Part shown: in pieces, positions 24,805 to 33,109 of the stretch | Layout of the letters: each line of letters starts with the position of its first letter | Numbering within the stretch: the first letter of the stretch is position 1 | Assembly (NCBI RefSeq): GCF_036173065.1 | Contig: NZ_CP108041.1 | Coordinates: forward strand, 2,731,001-2,795,000 | DNA: 64,000 nucleotides | Source of the DNA: Rhodococcus sp. NBC_00297 | GTDB lineage: Bacteria; Actinomycetota; Actinomycetes; Mycobacteriales; Mycobacteriaceae | Direction of reading: 5' to 3' | Made by a program: the position numbers and the translations under genes | The notes under the pieces: generated by a model | Database searches by the model: none | Told to the model about the DNA's origin: nothing | What the model saw: the letters and a program-made list of their open reading frames with translations, nothing else

Positions 24805-25173
24805 TGCGGTGGCCACGACGGCCAGTCCTGCCGGGACGATCTGCACGAGCGCGCCCTTCATCATCCGACGGTCGGTGCCGAGCAGAACACTGCCGGCGCC
24901 GACCATCGATCCCGCGGACACGAAGACCAGGACGGCGCCGACGGTGTGATTCCCCGCCGCCAGGTTCACCGCGCCGACCGCGGCACCCACCGCGAGGAAC
25001 AGGTTGTAGAAGCCCTGGTTGAAGGCCCACCGCTCGACGACGTCGACGTGGGAGTCCTCCCGCACGCCGAAGACGTGACGGCCCTTGGTGCGGAAGACCA
25101 AGGACTCCAGAACGAAGATGTACACGTGGAGCGCGGCGGCGAGAGCGGCCAGAACAGCAGCGACGGCGGTCAT
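24793..25173 (-). CDS. DUF1304 family membrane protein
   Basis: A 126-residue membrane protein with four helices (about 2-22, 50-70, 76-96, 104-124). The family pattern is AALHVYIFVLESLVF near the N-terminus and AFNQGFYNLFLAVGA in the second helix. DUF1304 proteins are uncharacterised; some annotations call them epimerase-like, without support. ATG at 25171-25173. It converges on the Asp23 operon and is divergent from the next small gene. Function unknown. Confidence 0.82.
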   Translation of the reverse strand: MTAVAAVLAALAAALHVYIFVLESLVFRTKGRHVFGVREDSHVDVVERWAFNQGFYNLFLAVGAAVGAVNLAAGNHTVGAVLVFVSAGSMVGAGSVLLGTDRRMMKGALVQIVPAGLAVVATALAL

Positions 25174-25378
25174 GCCGGTCAGTATGCGCCGCACCTGCCA
25201 CACGGCACGGGACCAGCACCAGTTGTGTTTTCTCACGAAGTTGTCACAGGAGCCCCGGGACCCTCGTCCGGCGCGTACGCTTCGGCCCACGGACGAGATG
25301 GTGTATCGCTCCACGATCCCGTTTCGTTACACACAGATTCGGCGTCGTGTCGACGCCCCTCGTGTCGGGGAGAACCAC

Positions 25379-25708
25379 ATGCACGACCTTCTGGCGCACC
25401 GCTCACACGCGGTCAACACCGGCCACACCGAGATGATCCGCGCGGTCTTCTGCGACGAGTTCGAGATCGGCGTGGACCAGGACGTCCTGACCACCATCTC
25501 GTGCGGCGACATCGGGCAGTGGGTGTCCGATCTGCGGTTCACCGGCCTGTTCCTGCCGGGTGAGATCGAGGCCATCGAGCGCCAGTGGAACACCGACCCC
25601 GCAGGTCTGGTCGCCGCGCTCATGGGCGGCATCGACGAGGTCGGGCGGCGCCGCTCGGCACATCAGGCTCCGCAGGTCGACGTGGTCGCCCAGCGCTTCG
25701 TCGGCTGA
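25379..25708 (+). CDS. Hypothetical protein
   Basis: A 109-residue acidic, soluble protein of unknown function. It has no signal peptide, membrane helix or recognisable domain. The sequence includes TEMIRAVFCDEFEIGVDQDVLTTISCGDIGQWVSDLRFTGLF and PGEIEAIERQWNTDPAGLVAALM, which look helical. ATG at 25379 is supported by GGGGAG eight bases upstream. It converges on the DUF5997 gene with a small hairpin between. The coding call rests on typical codon usage and a clear ribosome binding site. Confidence 0.65.
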   Translation: MHDLLAHRSHAVNTGHTEMIRAVFCDEFEIGVDQDVLTTISCGDIGQWVSDLRFTGLFLPGEIEAIERQWNTDPAGLVAALMGGIDEVGRRRSAHQAPQVDVVAQRFVG

Positions 25709-25722
25709 CCCGGCTCGCCGGG
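25709..25722. terminator. Small hairpin between convergent genes
   Basis: CCCGG-CTCG-CCGGG follows directly after the stop of the hypothetical gene and precedes the stop of the DUF5997 gene. A 5-bp GC stem without T-run; possible bidirectional terminator. Confidence 0.35.
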
Positions 25723-25731
25723 CCGCGTCCG

Positions 25732-26142
25732 TCAGCGGTTCTTCGGGGGCCTGTTGGTCTGCGCCCGGCGCGCCTCTTCCTTCTCCTTCACGCGGACGGC
25801 CTCGCGCTGCACCTCCGCGTAGTTCTCGCGTTCGGCCTTCAGCCAGTCCGGTTCCTCGGCGGACAGCGCGTCGATCTCGGCCTGCGTCATCGAGTCGGAC
25901 ACGTCGTTGCGCGCCAGTGCGGTGTTGGTGACGCCGAGTTTGCGCGCCACGACGTCGCGGGGGAACGGCCCCGCCGTCCACAGATCGCTCAACCACTGCG
26001 GCGGGTTCTGGCGCAGAGCCTCGAGGTCGCCTCGCGTGATGGGCTGGGAGCGGAACTCCTCCGGCGCCGCCGGCAGGAAGATCCCGAGCTTGGCAGCAGC
26101 CGTCAGAGGCTTCATCGTCTGGGCGTTCAGGTCCTGGCTCAC
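25732..26142 (-). CDS. DUF5997 family protein
   Basis: A 136-residue cytoplasmic protein. The conserved N-terminal part reads TMKPLTAAAKLGIFLPAAPEEFRSQPITRGDLEALRQNPPQWLSDLWTAGPFPRDVVARKLGVTN, and the C-terminus (about 95-136) is a charged coiled-coil-like helix rich in Glu/Arg. The KLGV..T segment is reminiscent of a small DNA-binding helix. Start GTG at 26140-26142; an internal ATG nine codons in is possible. It is divergent from a LysR-type gene, with tandem repeats between; a regulatory pairing is likely. Confidence 0.75.
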   Translation of the reverse strand: MSQDLNAQTMKPLTAAAKLGIFLPAAPEEFRSQPITRGDLEALRQNPPQWLSDLWTAGPFPRDVVARKLGVTNTALARNDVSDSMTQAEIDALSAEEPDWLKAERENYAEVQREAVRVKEKEEARRAQTNRPPKNR

Positions 26143-26173
26143 CGCGCCAGCGTAGCGCCCGCACGGCCGACCA

Positions 26174-26254
26174 CGGCCGAGCGCAGCGGGAAGTCGGCCG
26201 AGCGCAGCGGGAAGTCGGCCGAGCGCAGCGGGAAGTCGGCCGAGCGCAGCGGGG
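26174..26254. repeat. 21-bp tandem repeat in divergent DUF5997/LysR spacer
   Basis: Three perfect copies of CGGCCGAGCGCAGCGGGAAGT (26174-26194, 26195-26215, 26216-26236) and a fourth partial copy of 17-18 bases (26237-26254). The unit is two helical turns long and fills most of the 126-base spacer between the two divergent genes. The LysR start is 15 bases past the end of the array. Confidence 0.95.
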
Positions 26255-26268
26255 ACTACGCTGGCCCG

Positions 26269-27195
26269 GTGAACGATGCGACCGTCCTGCGCTGGTACAT
26301 CGAGGTCGCCGAGACGCTCGCGTTCGGGCGCGCGGCGAAGGCGCTGAACATCTCCCGGCTCCGACTGAGTGCCGCGGTCAAGGAACTCCAGGACGAGGTC
26401 GGCGAACCCCTGTTCGTTCCGGGCGACGGGCCCACCGAACTCACCGAGGCCGGACGGGCTCTGCTCGACCGGGCCCGCGACATCGTGGCGGAGGACGATC
26501 GCCGCCGCGCCGAGGAGGCTGCGGCAGCGCCGGCGCGGCCGACGCTGCGGGTCGGTTTCGTTCCGGGAGTGACGGTCACGAAATGGACCCGGATCTGGGC
26601 GGATCGCCACCCCGGCACCGACCTGCAGACGGTCGTCGTCGAGGAGTCGGACCAGCTCCACGCGCTGCGGACGGGTGTGGTCGACATGTGCTTCGTGCGG
26701 GAGCCCGCCGAGCGGGAGGGGCTGCACTGCGTCCCGCTGTACTCCGAGGTCGCCGTCGTGGTGGTGCCCAAGGACCATCCGGCCGCGGCCTACGACGCCG
26801 TCACGCTCGGTGATCTCGAGGGCGAGTCGCTGCAGGACGGCTCCGACCGATCCGAGGCGACGCTGCCGACGACGCTCGAGATGGTGGCCGCAGGTGTCGG
26901 CCCGGTGCTCGTGCCGCACTCGTTGGCCCGACTGCACAGTCGCAAGGACCTGCTCTACCGGCCCGTCACCGACGCGGACCCCACTCGGATCTTCCTGGCC
27001 TGGCCCACATCGGTCGCCGCACCCGAGGAGGGAACACTCGACCTGCCGCAGGAGTTCCTGGGGGTGGTGCGCGGACGGGCCGCGCACAGTTCGCGTACCG
27101 AGTCCGAACGCGGGACACCGCCGAGGAAGAAGAAGAAGGCAGCTGCTCCGGGGCCGGCCGCCGAGCGAAGTCAGGCGCCCCGCCGACGACGCTGA
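26269..27195 (+). CDS. LysR-family transcriptional regulator
   Basis: A 308-residue regulator with an N-terminal winged helix (about 5-65, LRWYIEVAETLAFGRAAKALNISRLRLSAAVKELQDEVGEPLF) and a LysR substrate-binding domain (about 88-275, LRVGFVPGVTVTKW ... PLYSEVAVVVVPKDHP). The C-terminus (about 278-308) is highly basic (PRKKKKAAAPG ... PRRRR), unusual for LysR proteins and perhaps extra DNA contact. Start is GTG at 26269, just after the tandem repeat. It is divergent from DUF5997, which it may control. The ligand is unknown. Confidence 0.8.
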   Translation: MNDATVLRWYIEVAETLAFGRAAKALNISRLRLSAAVKELQDEVGEPLFVPGDGPTELTEAGRALLDRARDIVAEDDRRRAEEAAAAPARPTLRVGFVPGVTVTKWTRIWADRHPGTDLQTVVVEESDQLHALRTGVVDMCFVREPAEREGLHCVPLYSEVAVVVVPKDHPAAAYDAVTLGDLEGESLQDGSDRSEATLPTTLEMVAAGVGPVLVPHSLARLHSRKDLLYRPVTDADPTRIFLAWPTSVAAPEEGTLDLPQEFLGVVRGRAAHSSRTESERGTPPRKKKKAAAPGPAAERSQAPRRRR

Positions 27196-27233
27196 CATAC
27201 TGTCGCCGTCGTGACGAGTGGAAAGGCGGGTTC

Positions 27234-28925
27234 GTGAGCGACCCAGCTCCCCGAAGTTCGGCCGGCGCGAGCAAGCCGGCCATCCTCACCGTGGACGACG
27301 ATCCCGGGGTGTCCCGCGCCGTCGCCCGCGATCTGCGGCGCAAGTACGGCGAGAAGTACCGCATCATCCGGGCGGAGTCCGGCGAGTCCGCCCTGGAGGC
27401 GTTGCGAGAGATCGCGTTGCGCGGTGACCAGGTCGCGGTATTGCTCGCGGACTACCGCATGCCGTCGATGAGCGGTCTCGAGTTCCTCGAGCAGGCCATG
27501 GACATCTTCCCGTTCGCGCGCCGCGTGCTCCTCACGGCGTACGCGGACACCGACGCCGCCATCGAGGCGATCAATGTCGTCGACCTCGACTACTACCTGC
27601 TCAAGCCGTGGGATCCGCCGGAGGAGAAGCTGTACCCGGTGGTGGACACGCTGCTCGACGCGTGGCACGCCGCCGACATCCGGCCCATCCTGGAGACCAA
27701 GATCATCGCGGGTCGGTGGGCGTCTCGATCGTCGGAGATGCGCGAGTTCCTCGCCCGCAACAGGCTGCCGTACCGGTGGTTCCTCGCGGACGAGCCCGAG
27801 GGAGCGCGTCTGTTGGCGGCGGCGGGTCACGACGATCGCACGCTGCCGGTGGTGGTGTGCGCGGACGGGTCGTGTCTGCTCGACCCCACCGACACCGAGT
27901 TGGCCGAGTACTTCGGTCTGGGCACCACGCCGACGGAGGACTTCTACGACCTCGTCGTCGTGGGCGGCGGGCCCGCCGGCCTGGGCGCGGCCGTCTACGG
28001 CGCGTCCGAGGGTCTCCGGACGGTCCTCGTCGAGCGCACCGCGACGGGTGGGCAGGCGGGCCAGAGCTCGCGCATCGAGAACTACCTCGGTTTCCCGGAC
28101 GGGGTGTCCGGCGCACAGCTGGCCGAGCGTGCACGTCGGCAGGCCGAGAAGTTCGGCGCCGAACTCGTCACCACCCGCGAGGTCGCGGGTGTCGAGGTCG
28201 ACGGGCCGGCGCGCGTGGTGCGTCTGACCGACGGCAGTGCGATCGCCGCGCACTCGATCATCCTCGCCACGGGTGTCTCCTACCGACGGCATCCGGCGCC
28301 GGGGGTCGACGAGTTCGCCGGTCGCGGCGTCTTCTACGGCTCCGCGGTCACCGAGGCGGTCGGCTGTACCGATCAGGACGTGTACATCGTGGGCGGCGCG
28401 AACTCCGCCGGTCAGGCAGCGATGTACCTGTCGAAGTGGGCGCGGTCGGTGACCATCGTGGTGCGCGCCGAGTCGCTGGAAGCCTCCATGTCGTACTACC
28501 TCGTGCAGCAGATCGAGAAGAACCCCGTCATCTCCGTCCGCCCCTGCACCGAGGTGACCGCCGCGCACGGCGACGGCCACCTCGAACAGATCACCCTGCG
28601 CGACAGGGTCTCCGGCGACGAGGAGACCGTCGACACGGGCTACCTGTTCCTCTTCATCGGGGCGGCGCCGCGGACCGAGTGGCTGGACGGCGTGGTGGTG
28701 CGCGACCGCCACGGCTTCGTCGTCTCGGGTCAGGACCTCACGGTCGACGGGGCCCGCCCTCCGGGCTGGTCGGTCGACCGCGCACCGCACCATCTCGAGA
28801 CCAGCGTGCCCGGCATCTTCGCGGCGGGCGACGTGCGCGCGGACTCCGCCAAGCGCGTCGCGTCGGCCGTCGGTGAGGGTGCGATGGCCGTCATGCTCGT
28901 CCACCGCTATCTCGCCCAACCCTGA
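27234..28925 (+). CDS. Receiver domain-thioredoxin-reductase-like FAD oxidoreductase fusion
   Basis: A 563-residue fusion. Residues 15-135 are a response-regulator receiver with an acidic pocket (DDD 21-23), phospho-acceptor Asp73 (LLADYRMP) and Lys124 (LLKPWDPP). A linker leads to a TrxR-like domain with FAD site VVVGGGPAG (about 242-249), GQAGQSSRIENYLGFP, NAD(P) site IVGGANSAGQA (about 385-395) and a final GIFAAGDVR. The place of the CxxC redox pair (about 368-373) reads GSAV, so it is not a classical thioredoxin reductase. GTG at 27234 follows an AAAGGCGGG. It heads a three-gene module with the kinase. Confidence 0.88.
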   Translation: MSDPAPRSSAGASKPAILTVDDDPGVSRAVARDLRRKYGEKYRIIRAESGESALEALREIALRGDQVAVLLADYRMPSMSGLEFLEQAMDIFPFARRVLLTAYADTDAAIEAINVVDLDYYLLKPWDPPEEKLYPVVDTLLDAWHAADIRPILETKIIAGRWASRSSEMREFLARNRLPYRWFLADEPEGARLLAAAGHDDRTLPVVVCADGSCLLDPTDTELAEYFGLGTTPTEDFYDLVVVGGGPAGLGAAVYGASEGLRTVLVERTATGGQAGQSSRIENYLGFPDGVSGAQLAERARRQAEKFGAELVTTREVAGVEVDGPARVVRLTDGSAIAAHSIILATGVSYRRHPAPGVDEFAGRGVFYGSAVTEAVGCTDQDVYIVGGANSAGQAAMYLSKWARSVTIVVRAESLEASMSYYLVQQIEKNPVISVRPCTEVTAAHGDGHLEQITLRDRVSGDEETVDTGYLFLFIGAAPRTEWLDGVVVRDRHGFVVSGQDLTVDGARPPGWSVDRAPHHLETSVPGIFAAGDVRADSAKRVASAVGEGAMAVMLVHRYLAQP

Positions 28926-28956
28926 CCACCGCACGCGTCCCGGAAGCTGGATCATC

Positions 28957-30411
28957 ATGACCGAACTCGACTGCAGCACCGAGGAACTGAAGACGCTGTT
29001 CCTCTTCGAGTCGCTCGACGACGAGCAGCTCGAGCAACTGTGTGCCAACGGGCACGTGGAGATGATCGAGGCCGGTCCCGTGTTCGCGGAGGGCGACGAC
29101 GCCACGTGCTTCTACGTGCTCCTCGACGGGGAACTGGTGCTGACCAAGATGTCCGGCGGCGAGAAGATCGAGGTGAACCGCACGTCGTCGCGGGGCGTCT
29201 ACGCGGGTGCGTGGCAGGCGTACCTCGGGGACCGCGCCCCGCAGAAGTACATGTCGGGTATGGACGTGACGCGTCCGTCCCGGTTCTTCGTGCTCGACGC
29301 CGAGCGGTTCGGGGACTTGGTTCGAGAGTGGTTCCCCATGGCGGTCCACATGCTCGAAGGACTGTTCTTCGGTCAGCAGAGCAGCAAGCAGGTCATCGAC
29401 CAGCGGGAGCGGTTGCTGGCGCTGGGGTCGCTGTCGGCCGGTCTGACACACGAGCTGAACAACCCGGCCGCCGCGGCGGTCCGTGCGACGGCGGCGCTGC
29501 GGGACCGGGTGTCGCATATGCGCCGCAAACTCGGCGTCATCGCGTCGGGCGTCTACGACACCGACTCCCTGACGGGTCTGATCCGCCTGCAGGACGAGGC
29601 CGCCGAACTGGTGGGCAAGGCGCCGGAGCTCACTCCCATGGAGGCCTCCGACCGGGAGGACGCGCTGGGGGAGTGGTTCGAGGACCACGGCATCTCCGAC
29701 GGGTGGAATCTCGCCCCGACCTTCGTGCAGGCCGGCATCGAGGCCGACTGGCTCGAGCGCGTCGCCGCGGACACGGGGGCGGAGCTTCTCGAGAGCACGA
29801 TCCGCTGGCTGAACTACACCATCGAGACCGAACTGCTCATGAACGAGATCTCCGATTCCACCACACGGGTGTCGACGCTGGTCAACGCCGCGAAGCAGTA
29901 CTCGCAGATGGACCGTGCGCCGTTCCAGAAGGTGGATCTGCGGGTCCTCCTCAAGAGCACCCTGGTGATGCTCGGTCGCAAGATCGGCGACGACATCACG
30001 GTGGTCAAGGACTTCGACCCGGCGCTGCCTCCCGTCGCGGCGTACGCCGCGGAGCTCAACCAGGTGTGGACCAACCTCATCGACAACGCCGTACAGGCCA
30101 TGGACGGCCACGGAACGCTCACTCTGCGCACGGCGCGGGAGAACGACACGGCCCTCATCGAGATCGGGGACACCGGCCCGGGGGTTCCGGAGGCGATCCG
30201 GTCCCGCATCTTCGAACCGTTCTTCACCACCAAGCCTGTGGGCGAGGGCACCGGTCTGGGCCTCGACATCTCGTGGCGGATCGTGGTGAAGAAGCACGGC
30301 GGCGACCTACGGTTGCTGTCGGAGCCGGGAGACACCCGGTTCCAGGTACGAATACCGATCGACGGCCCGGCCGGGGCGCCGATGCCGACCGCAGAGGAGG
30401 AAGTCGGATGA
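28957..30411 (+). CDS. Cyclic-nucleotide-binding-domain histidine kinase
   Basis: A 484-residue soluble sensor kinase. The N-terminus (about 10-130) is a cNMP-binding fold (LFLFESLDDEQLEQL, AGPVFAEGDDATCFYVLLDGELVLT). The dimerisation/phospho-acceptor helix carries His165 in LSAGLTHELNNPAAA, the pattern of NtrB/HPK4-type kinases, with a long helical insertion to about 300. The ATPase domain has the N box NQVWTNLIDNAVQAM, G1 DTGPGVP and G2 GTGLGLDIS (about 365-450). The natural target would be the receiver of the upstream fusion. ATG at 28957. Confidence 0.88.
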   Translation: MTELDCSTEELKTLFLFESLDDEQLEQLCANGHVEMIEAGPVFAEGDDATCFYVLLDGELVLTKMSGGEKIEVNRTSSRGVYAGAWQAYLGDRAPQKYMSGMDVTRPSRFFVLDAERFGDLVREWFPMAVHMLEGLFFGQQSSKQVIDQRERLLALGSLSAGLTHELNNPAAAAVRATAALRDRVSHMRRKLGVIASGVYDTDSLTGLIRLQDEAAELVGKAPELTPMEASDREDALGEWFEDHGISDGWNLAPTFVQAGIEADWLERVAADTGAELLESTIRWLNYTIETELLMNEISDSTTRVSTLVNAAKQYSQMDRAPFQKVDLRVLLKSTLVMLGRKIGDDITVVKDFDPALPPVAAYAAELNQVWTNLIDNAVQAMDGHGTLTLRTARENDTALIEIGDTGPGVPEAIRSRIFEPFFTTKPVGEGTGLGLDISWRIVVKKHGGDLRLLSEPGDTRFQVRIPIDGPAGAPMPTAEEEVG

Positions 30412-30752
30412 GCACGAACGGAATCGACACCGCGGTACCGCCCAGCGGCACGGGCTGCGTGGAGTGCGACGCCACCGACGGGTGGTGGGTGCACCTGCGT
30501 CGGTGCGCTCAGTGCGGCCACGTCGGATGCTGTGACTCCTCACCGTCGCAGCACGCGAGTGCCCATGCCGCGACCAGCGGTCATCCCGTCGTGCAGTCGT
30601 TCGAACCCGGGGAGACGTGGTTCTGGAACTACGTCACCGAGGAGGGCTTCGACGGTCCCGAACTCGCTGCGCCGCAGCATCATCCGATGGACCAGACGGT
30701 GCCCGGACCGTCGTCTCGGGTCCCCTGGGACTGGCAGCGCCACGTCCGCTGA
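30408..30752 (+). CDS. UBP-type zinc finger protein
   Basis: A 114-residue protein whose residues about 15-75 form a ZnF-UBP domain: C17-x2-C20, WWVHLRRCAQCGHVGCCDSSPSQHASAHAATSGHPVVQSF, with Cys33/36/41 and His49/53/59 available as zinc ligands. In eukaryotes this fold binds the free C-terminus of ubiquitin. The bacterial role is unknown and may be binding of a protein tail. It overlaps the kinase stop (ATGA), so it is the third member of the signalling module. A Trp/Pro-rich tail follows. Confidence 0.88.
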   Translation: MSTNGIDTAVPPSGTGCVECDATDGWWVHLRRCAQCGHVGCCDSSPSQHASAHAATSGHPVVQSFEPGETWFWNYVTEEGFDGPELAAPQHHPMDQTVPGPSSRVPWDWQRHVR

Positions 30753-30860
30753 ACCCAACATCGAATCGTTATGGAGTTACCCGCCGGTAGGGACGAGCGG
30801 GCGGTAAGGTCTGCGGTGCATTGCACGATGCATTCTCTCGCACAGCCTCAGGAGCCGTCC

Positions 30861-31403
30861 GTGTCGTTCATCCCCACCTCGTCCTTCTTCTCCAACGCCA
30901 CGTGCTCGGATCGAAGTTCCTCTTGTGCAACGCGATTCGGCGCAGCCGTCGCGGTCGGCGCCACCATCGCCGCAGGGGCGATCCTCGGTACCGGGGTGGC
31001 GTCCGCGGCTCCGGTCACCTGCGTGTCCCCGCCCGCGGCCAACGACATCCAGGTGAGCGACACGGCCAGCTGCGGAGCCAAGGCCACCGGCGCCGGCGTC
31101 GCCACGTCGTCGGCGTCCGAGAGCGGTACCGCGGTCAGCGTCGCCGACGGCGGGCGCTCGACGTCGAACGCCACCGGCTTCGGCACCGCGCTGAGTGCCG
31201 TTCTGGGAGCGGGTACCTCGTACTCGTACTCCCTCGGTGGCGGCATCTCGCAGTCCTTCGCCACGAACGGAGCCACCTCCGTCGCCATCGCCGGGTACGG
31301 CGGCGGCGCGACGGCCAGCACGGTCACGGGCGTGAACTGCGCCGGTCTCAACTCCTTCGCTCTCGACCTCTCCACCGGGCGGTCCTGCATCGCCGGTCTG
31401 TAA
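30861..31403 (+). CDS. Secreted Ala/Gly/Ser-rich protein (DUF6764-like)
   Basis: A 180-residue exported protein. A Sec signal peptide ends near ASAAP (about 52-56), after a long N-terminus. The mature part is low in charge and rich in Ser, Thr, Gly and Ala, with repeated hydrophobic/polar alternation that suggests beta structure, and four Cys (CVS, CGA, CAG, CIA) that may form disulfides. GTG at 30861 is chosen because AGGAG lies six bases upstream. The mature function is unknown. Confidence 0.7.
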   Translation: MSFIPTSSFFSNATCSDRSSSCATRFGAAVAVGATIAAGAILGTGVASAAPVTCVSPPAANDIQVSDTASCGAKATGAGVATSSASESGTAVSVADGGRSTSNATGFGTALSAVLGAGTSYSYSLGGGISQSFATNGATSVAIAGYGGGATASTVTGVNCAGLNSFALDLSTGRSCIAGL

Positions 31404-31408
31404 CCGTC

Positions 31409-32296
31409 GTGAACGCCACCGTCCTGGCGGTGCTCTGCGCCGTCGGGGCGGCGGTGTGCATCGCTGTCGGTACCGTCGTCCGCCAGCGGTCGGCGGCGTC
31501 GATTCCCGACGAGTCCGTCGGTCGGCTGGGACCCATCACCACGCTGATCCGCGAGCCGCTGTGGTGGATCGGCACGGTCGTCGGCATCGGCGGCTACGGC
31601 CTGCAGGCGGCGGCGTTGGGGCTCGGATCCCTTCTCCTGGTGCAGCCGCTCCTCGTGTTGTCCCTGCTGTTCGCGCTGCCGCTGGGTGCTCGGTTCTCCG
31701 GCCGCACCGTGTCGGCGAAGGACTGGCTGTGGGCTGCCGCGCTGACGGCGGCCATCGCGGTCCTCGTCGTCGTGGGCGATCCGCGGCCCGGCGTGGAACG
31801 CGCCGAGACGCGGCACTGGGTCGTCGTTCTCTGCGTCGGAATCCCGTTCGTTCTCGCCTGTGTTCTCGGCGCGCGCAGCGGCTCCCGGTCCCGGCGCGCC
31901 CTGCTGCTGGGACTGGCCGGCGGTGCGCTGTTCGGCGTCGCGGCCGTGCTGACGAAGAGTGTCGTCCACCTCGCCGGACGCGGACCGCAGCCGCTGCTAA
32001 CCTCGTTCGAGCCGTACGCGCTCGTGGCCGTGGCCGTGGTCGCGATCTCGCTGCAGCAGTCGGCCTTCCAGGTGGGTGCGTTGCAGGCCTCGCTGCCCGC
32101 GACGACCGTGATGGAACCGATGGTCGCGTCGCTGCTGGGATTCGTCGTGCTGGGCGAGTACCTCGACGCCGATCGTGAGGTCACGGTGGTGCTGGTCGTC
32201 GCCCTGATTCTCGTGGTGGTCTCGGCGGTGGCCCTGGCCCGGTCCGCGGGCGCGGCCGAGAAAGTCGAACCCGCCCATCCTGCCCCGAACCCGTAG
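31409..32296 (+). CDS. DMT/NIPA-like multidrug or Mg transporter-family membrane protein
   Basis: A 295-residue protein with about nine helices of the drug/metabolite transporter superfamily. The N-terminal pattern LAVLCAVGAAVCIAVGTVVRQRSA, the middle YGLQAAALGLGSLLLVQPLLVLSLLFALPLG and the C-terminal ISLQQSAFQVGALQASLPATTVMEPMVASLLGFVVLGE are typical of EamA/NIPA-like proteins common in actinobacteria. The substrate is not predictable. GTG at 31409 lies five bases after the upstream stop, so it is probably co-transcribed with the secreted protein gene. Confidence 0.8.
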   Translation: MNATVLAVLCAVGAAVCIAVGTVVRQRSAASIPDESVGRLGPITTLIREPLWWIGTVVGIGGYGLQAAALGLGSLLLVQPLLVLSLLFALPLGARFSGRTVSAKDWLWAAALTAAIAVLVVVGDPRPGVERAETRHWVVVLCVGIPFVLACVLGARSGSRSRRALLLGLAGGALFGVAAVLTKSVVHLAGRGPQPLLTSFEPYALVAVAVVAISLQQSAFQVGALQASLPATTVMEPMVASLLGFVVLGEYLDADREVTVVLVVALILVVVSAVALARSAGAAEKVEPAHPAPNP

Positions 32297-32314
32297 CGGC
32301 ACTAGGCTCGTCGC

Positions 32315-33109
32315 ATGAGTCCGATCGGTGGGGTGCTGTTCGACATCGACGGTGTGCTCATGACCAGTTGGCGTCCCGTGCCCGGGGCCGCGGAGACGGT
32401 GAGCACGCTGCGCAGCAACGACGTGGCGTGCGCGTTCCTGACCAACACCACGTCGAAGACGCGGGAGCAGATCTCCGACGCGCTCACCGATGCGGGCATC
32501 GAGGTGCACGCCGACGAGATCGTCACCGCGGCCACTCTCACCGCCGACCACCTGCGGACGCGGTACCCCGGTGCGCGGTGCGTCCTCCTCAACAGCGGCC
32601 GGATCGCCGACGATCTGCCCGGCGTGGAGTGGGTCGACAGCGATCCGGACGTGGTGGTGCTCGGCGGCGCCGGCGAGCAGTTCACTCACGAGGCGCTCAG
32701 CCGGGTCTACGACTGGATGTGTCAGGGCGTGCCCGTCGTCGCGATGCACCGCAGCCTCATGTGGACCACGGCCGAGGGGCTGCGCATCGACACGGGCATG
32801 TATCTGACGGGCATGGAATCGGCGTCCGGCCGCACGGCGACGGCCGTCGGCAAGCCGGCGCCGCTCGGTTTTCAGACGTCGGCGGAACGCATGGGCGTCG
32901 ATCCGGACCTGGTGGTGATGGTCGGGGACGATCTCGACAACGACGTGCTCGCCGCCCAGGTCGTCGGCATGCGCGGCATGTTGGTCCGCACGGGCAAGTT
33001 CCGTCAGGAACGCCTCGACCGGCACGCACGCGACCAGTACGCGATGCAACCGGCGTTCGTCGTCGACTCCGTCGCGGACCTGCCGGCGGTGCTGGAGATC
33101 GGTCGGTAG
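32315..33109 (+). CDS. HAD-IIA family hydrolase
   Basis: A 264-residue phosphatase of the NagD/HAD-IIA group. Motif I GVLFDIDGVLM contains the nucleophile Asp11 and acid/base Asp13. Motif II lies in AFLTNTTSKTREQ (about 44-56), and motif III/IV in VGKPAPLGFQTSAERMGVDPDLVVMVGDDLDNDV (about 178-215). Substrates are usually small phosphomonoesters. ATG at 32315. Its stop shares one base with the start of the downstream kinase (TAGTG), so the phosphatase and kinase are translationally linked. Confidence 0.9.
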   Translation: MSPIGGVLFDIDGVLMTSWRPVPGAAETVSTLRSNDVACAFLTNTTSKTREQISDALTDAGIEVHADEIVTAATLTADHLRTRYPGARCVLLNSGRIADDLPGVEWVDSDPDVVVLGGAGEQFTHEALSRVYDWMCQGVPVVAMHRSLMWTTAEGLRIDTGMYLTGMESASGRTATAVGKPAPLGFQTSAERMGVDPDLVVMVGDDLDNDVLAAQVVGMRGMLVRTGKFRQERLDRHARDQYAMQPAFVVDSVADLPAVLEIGR

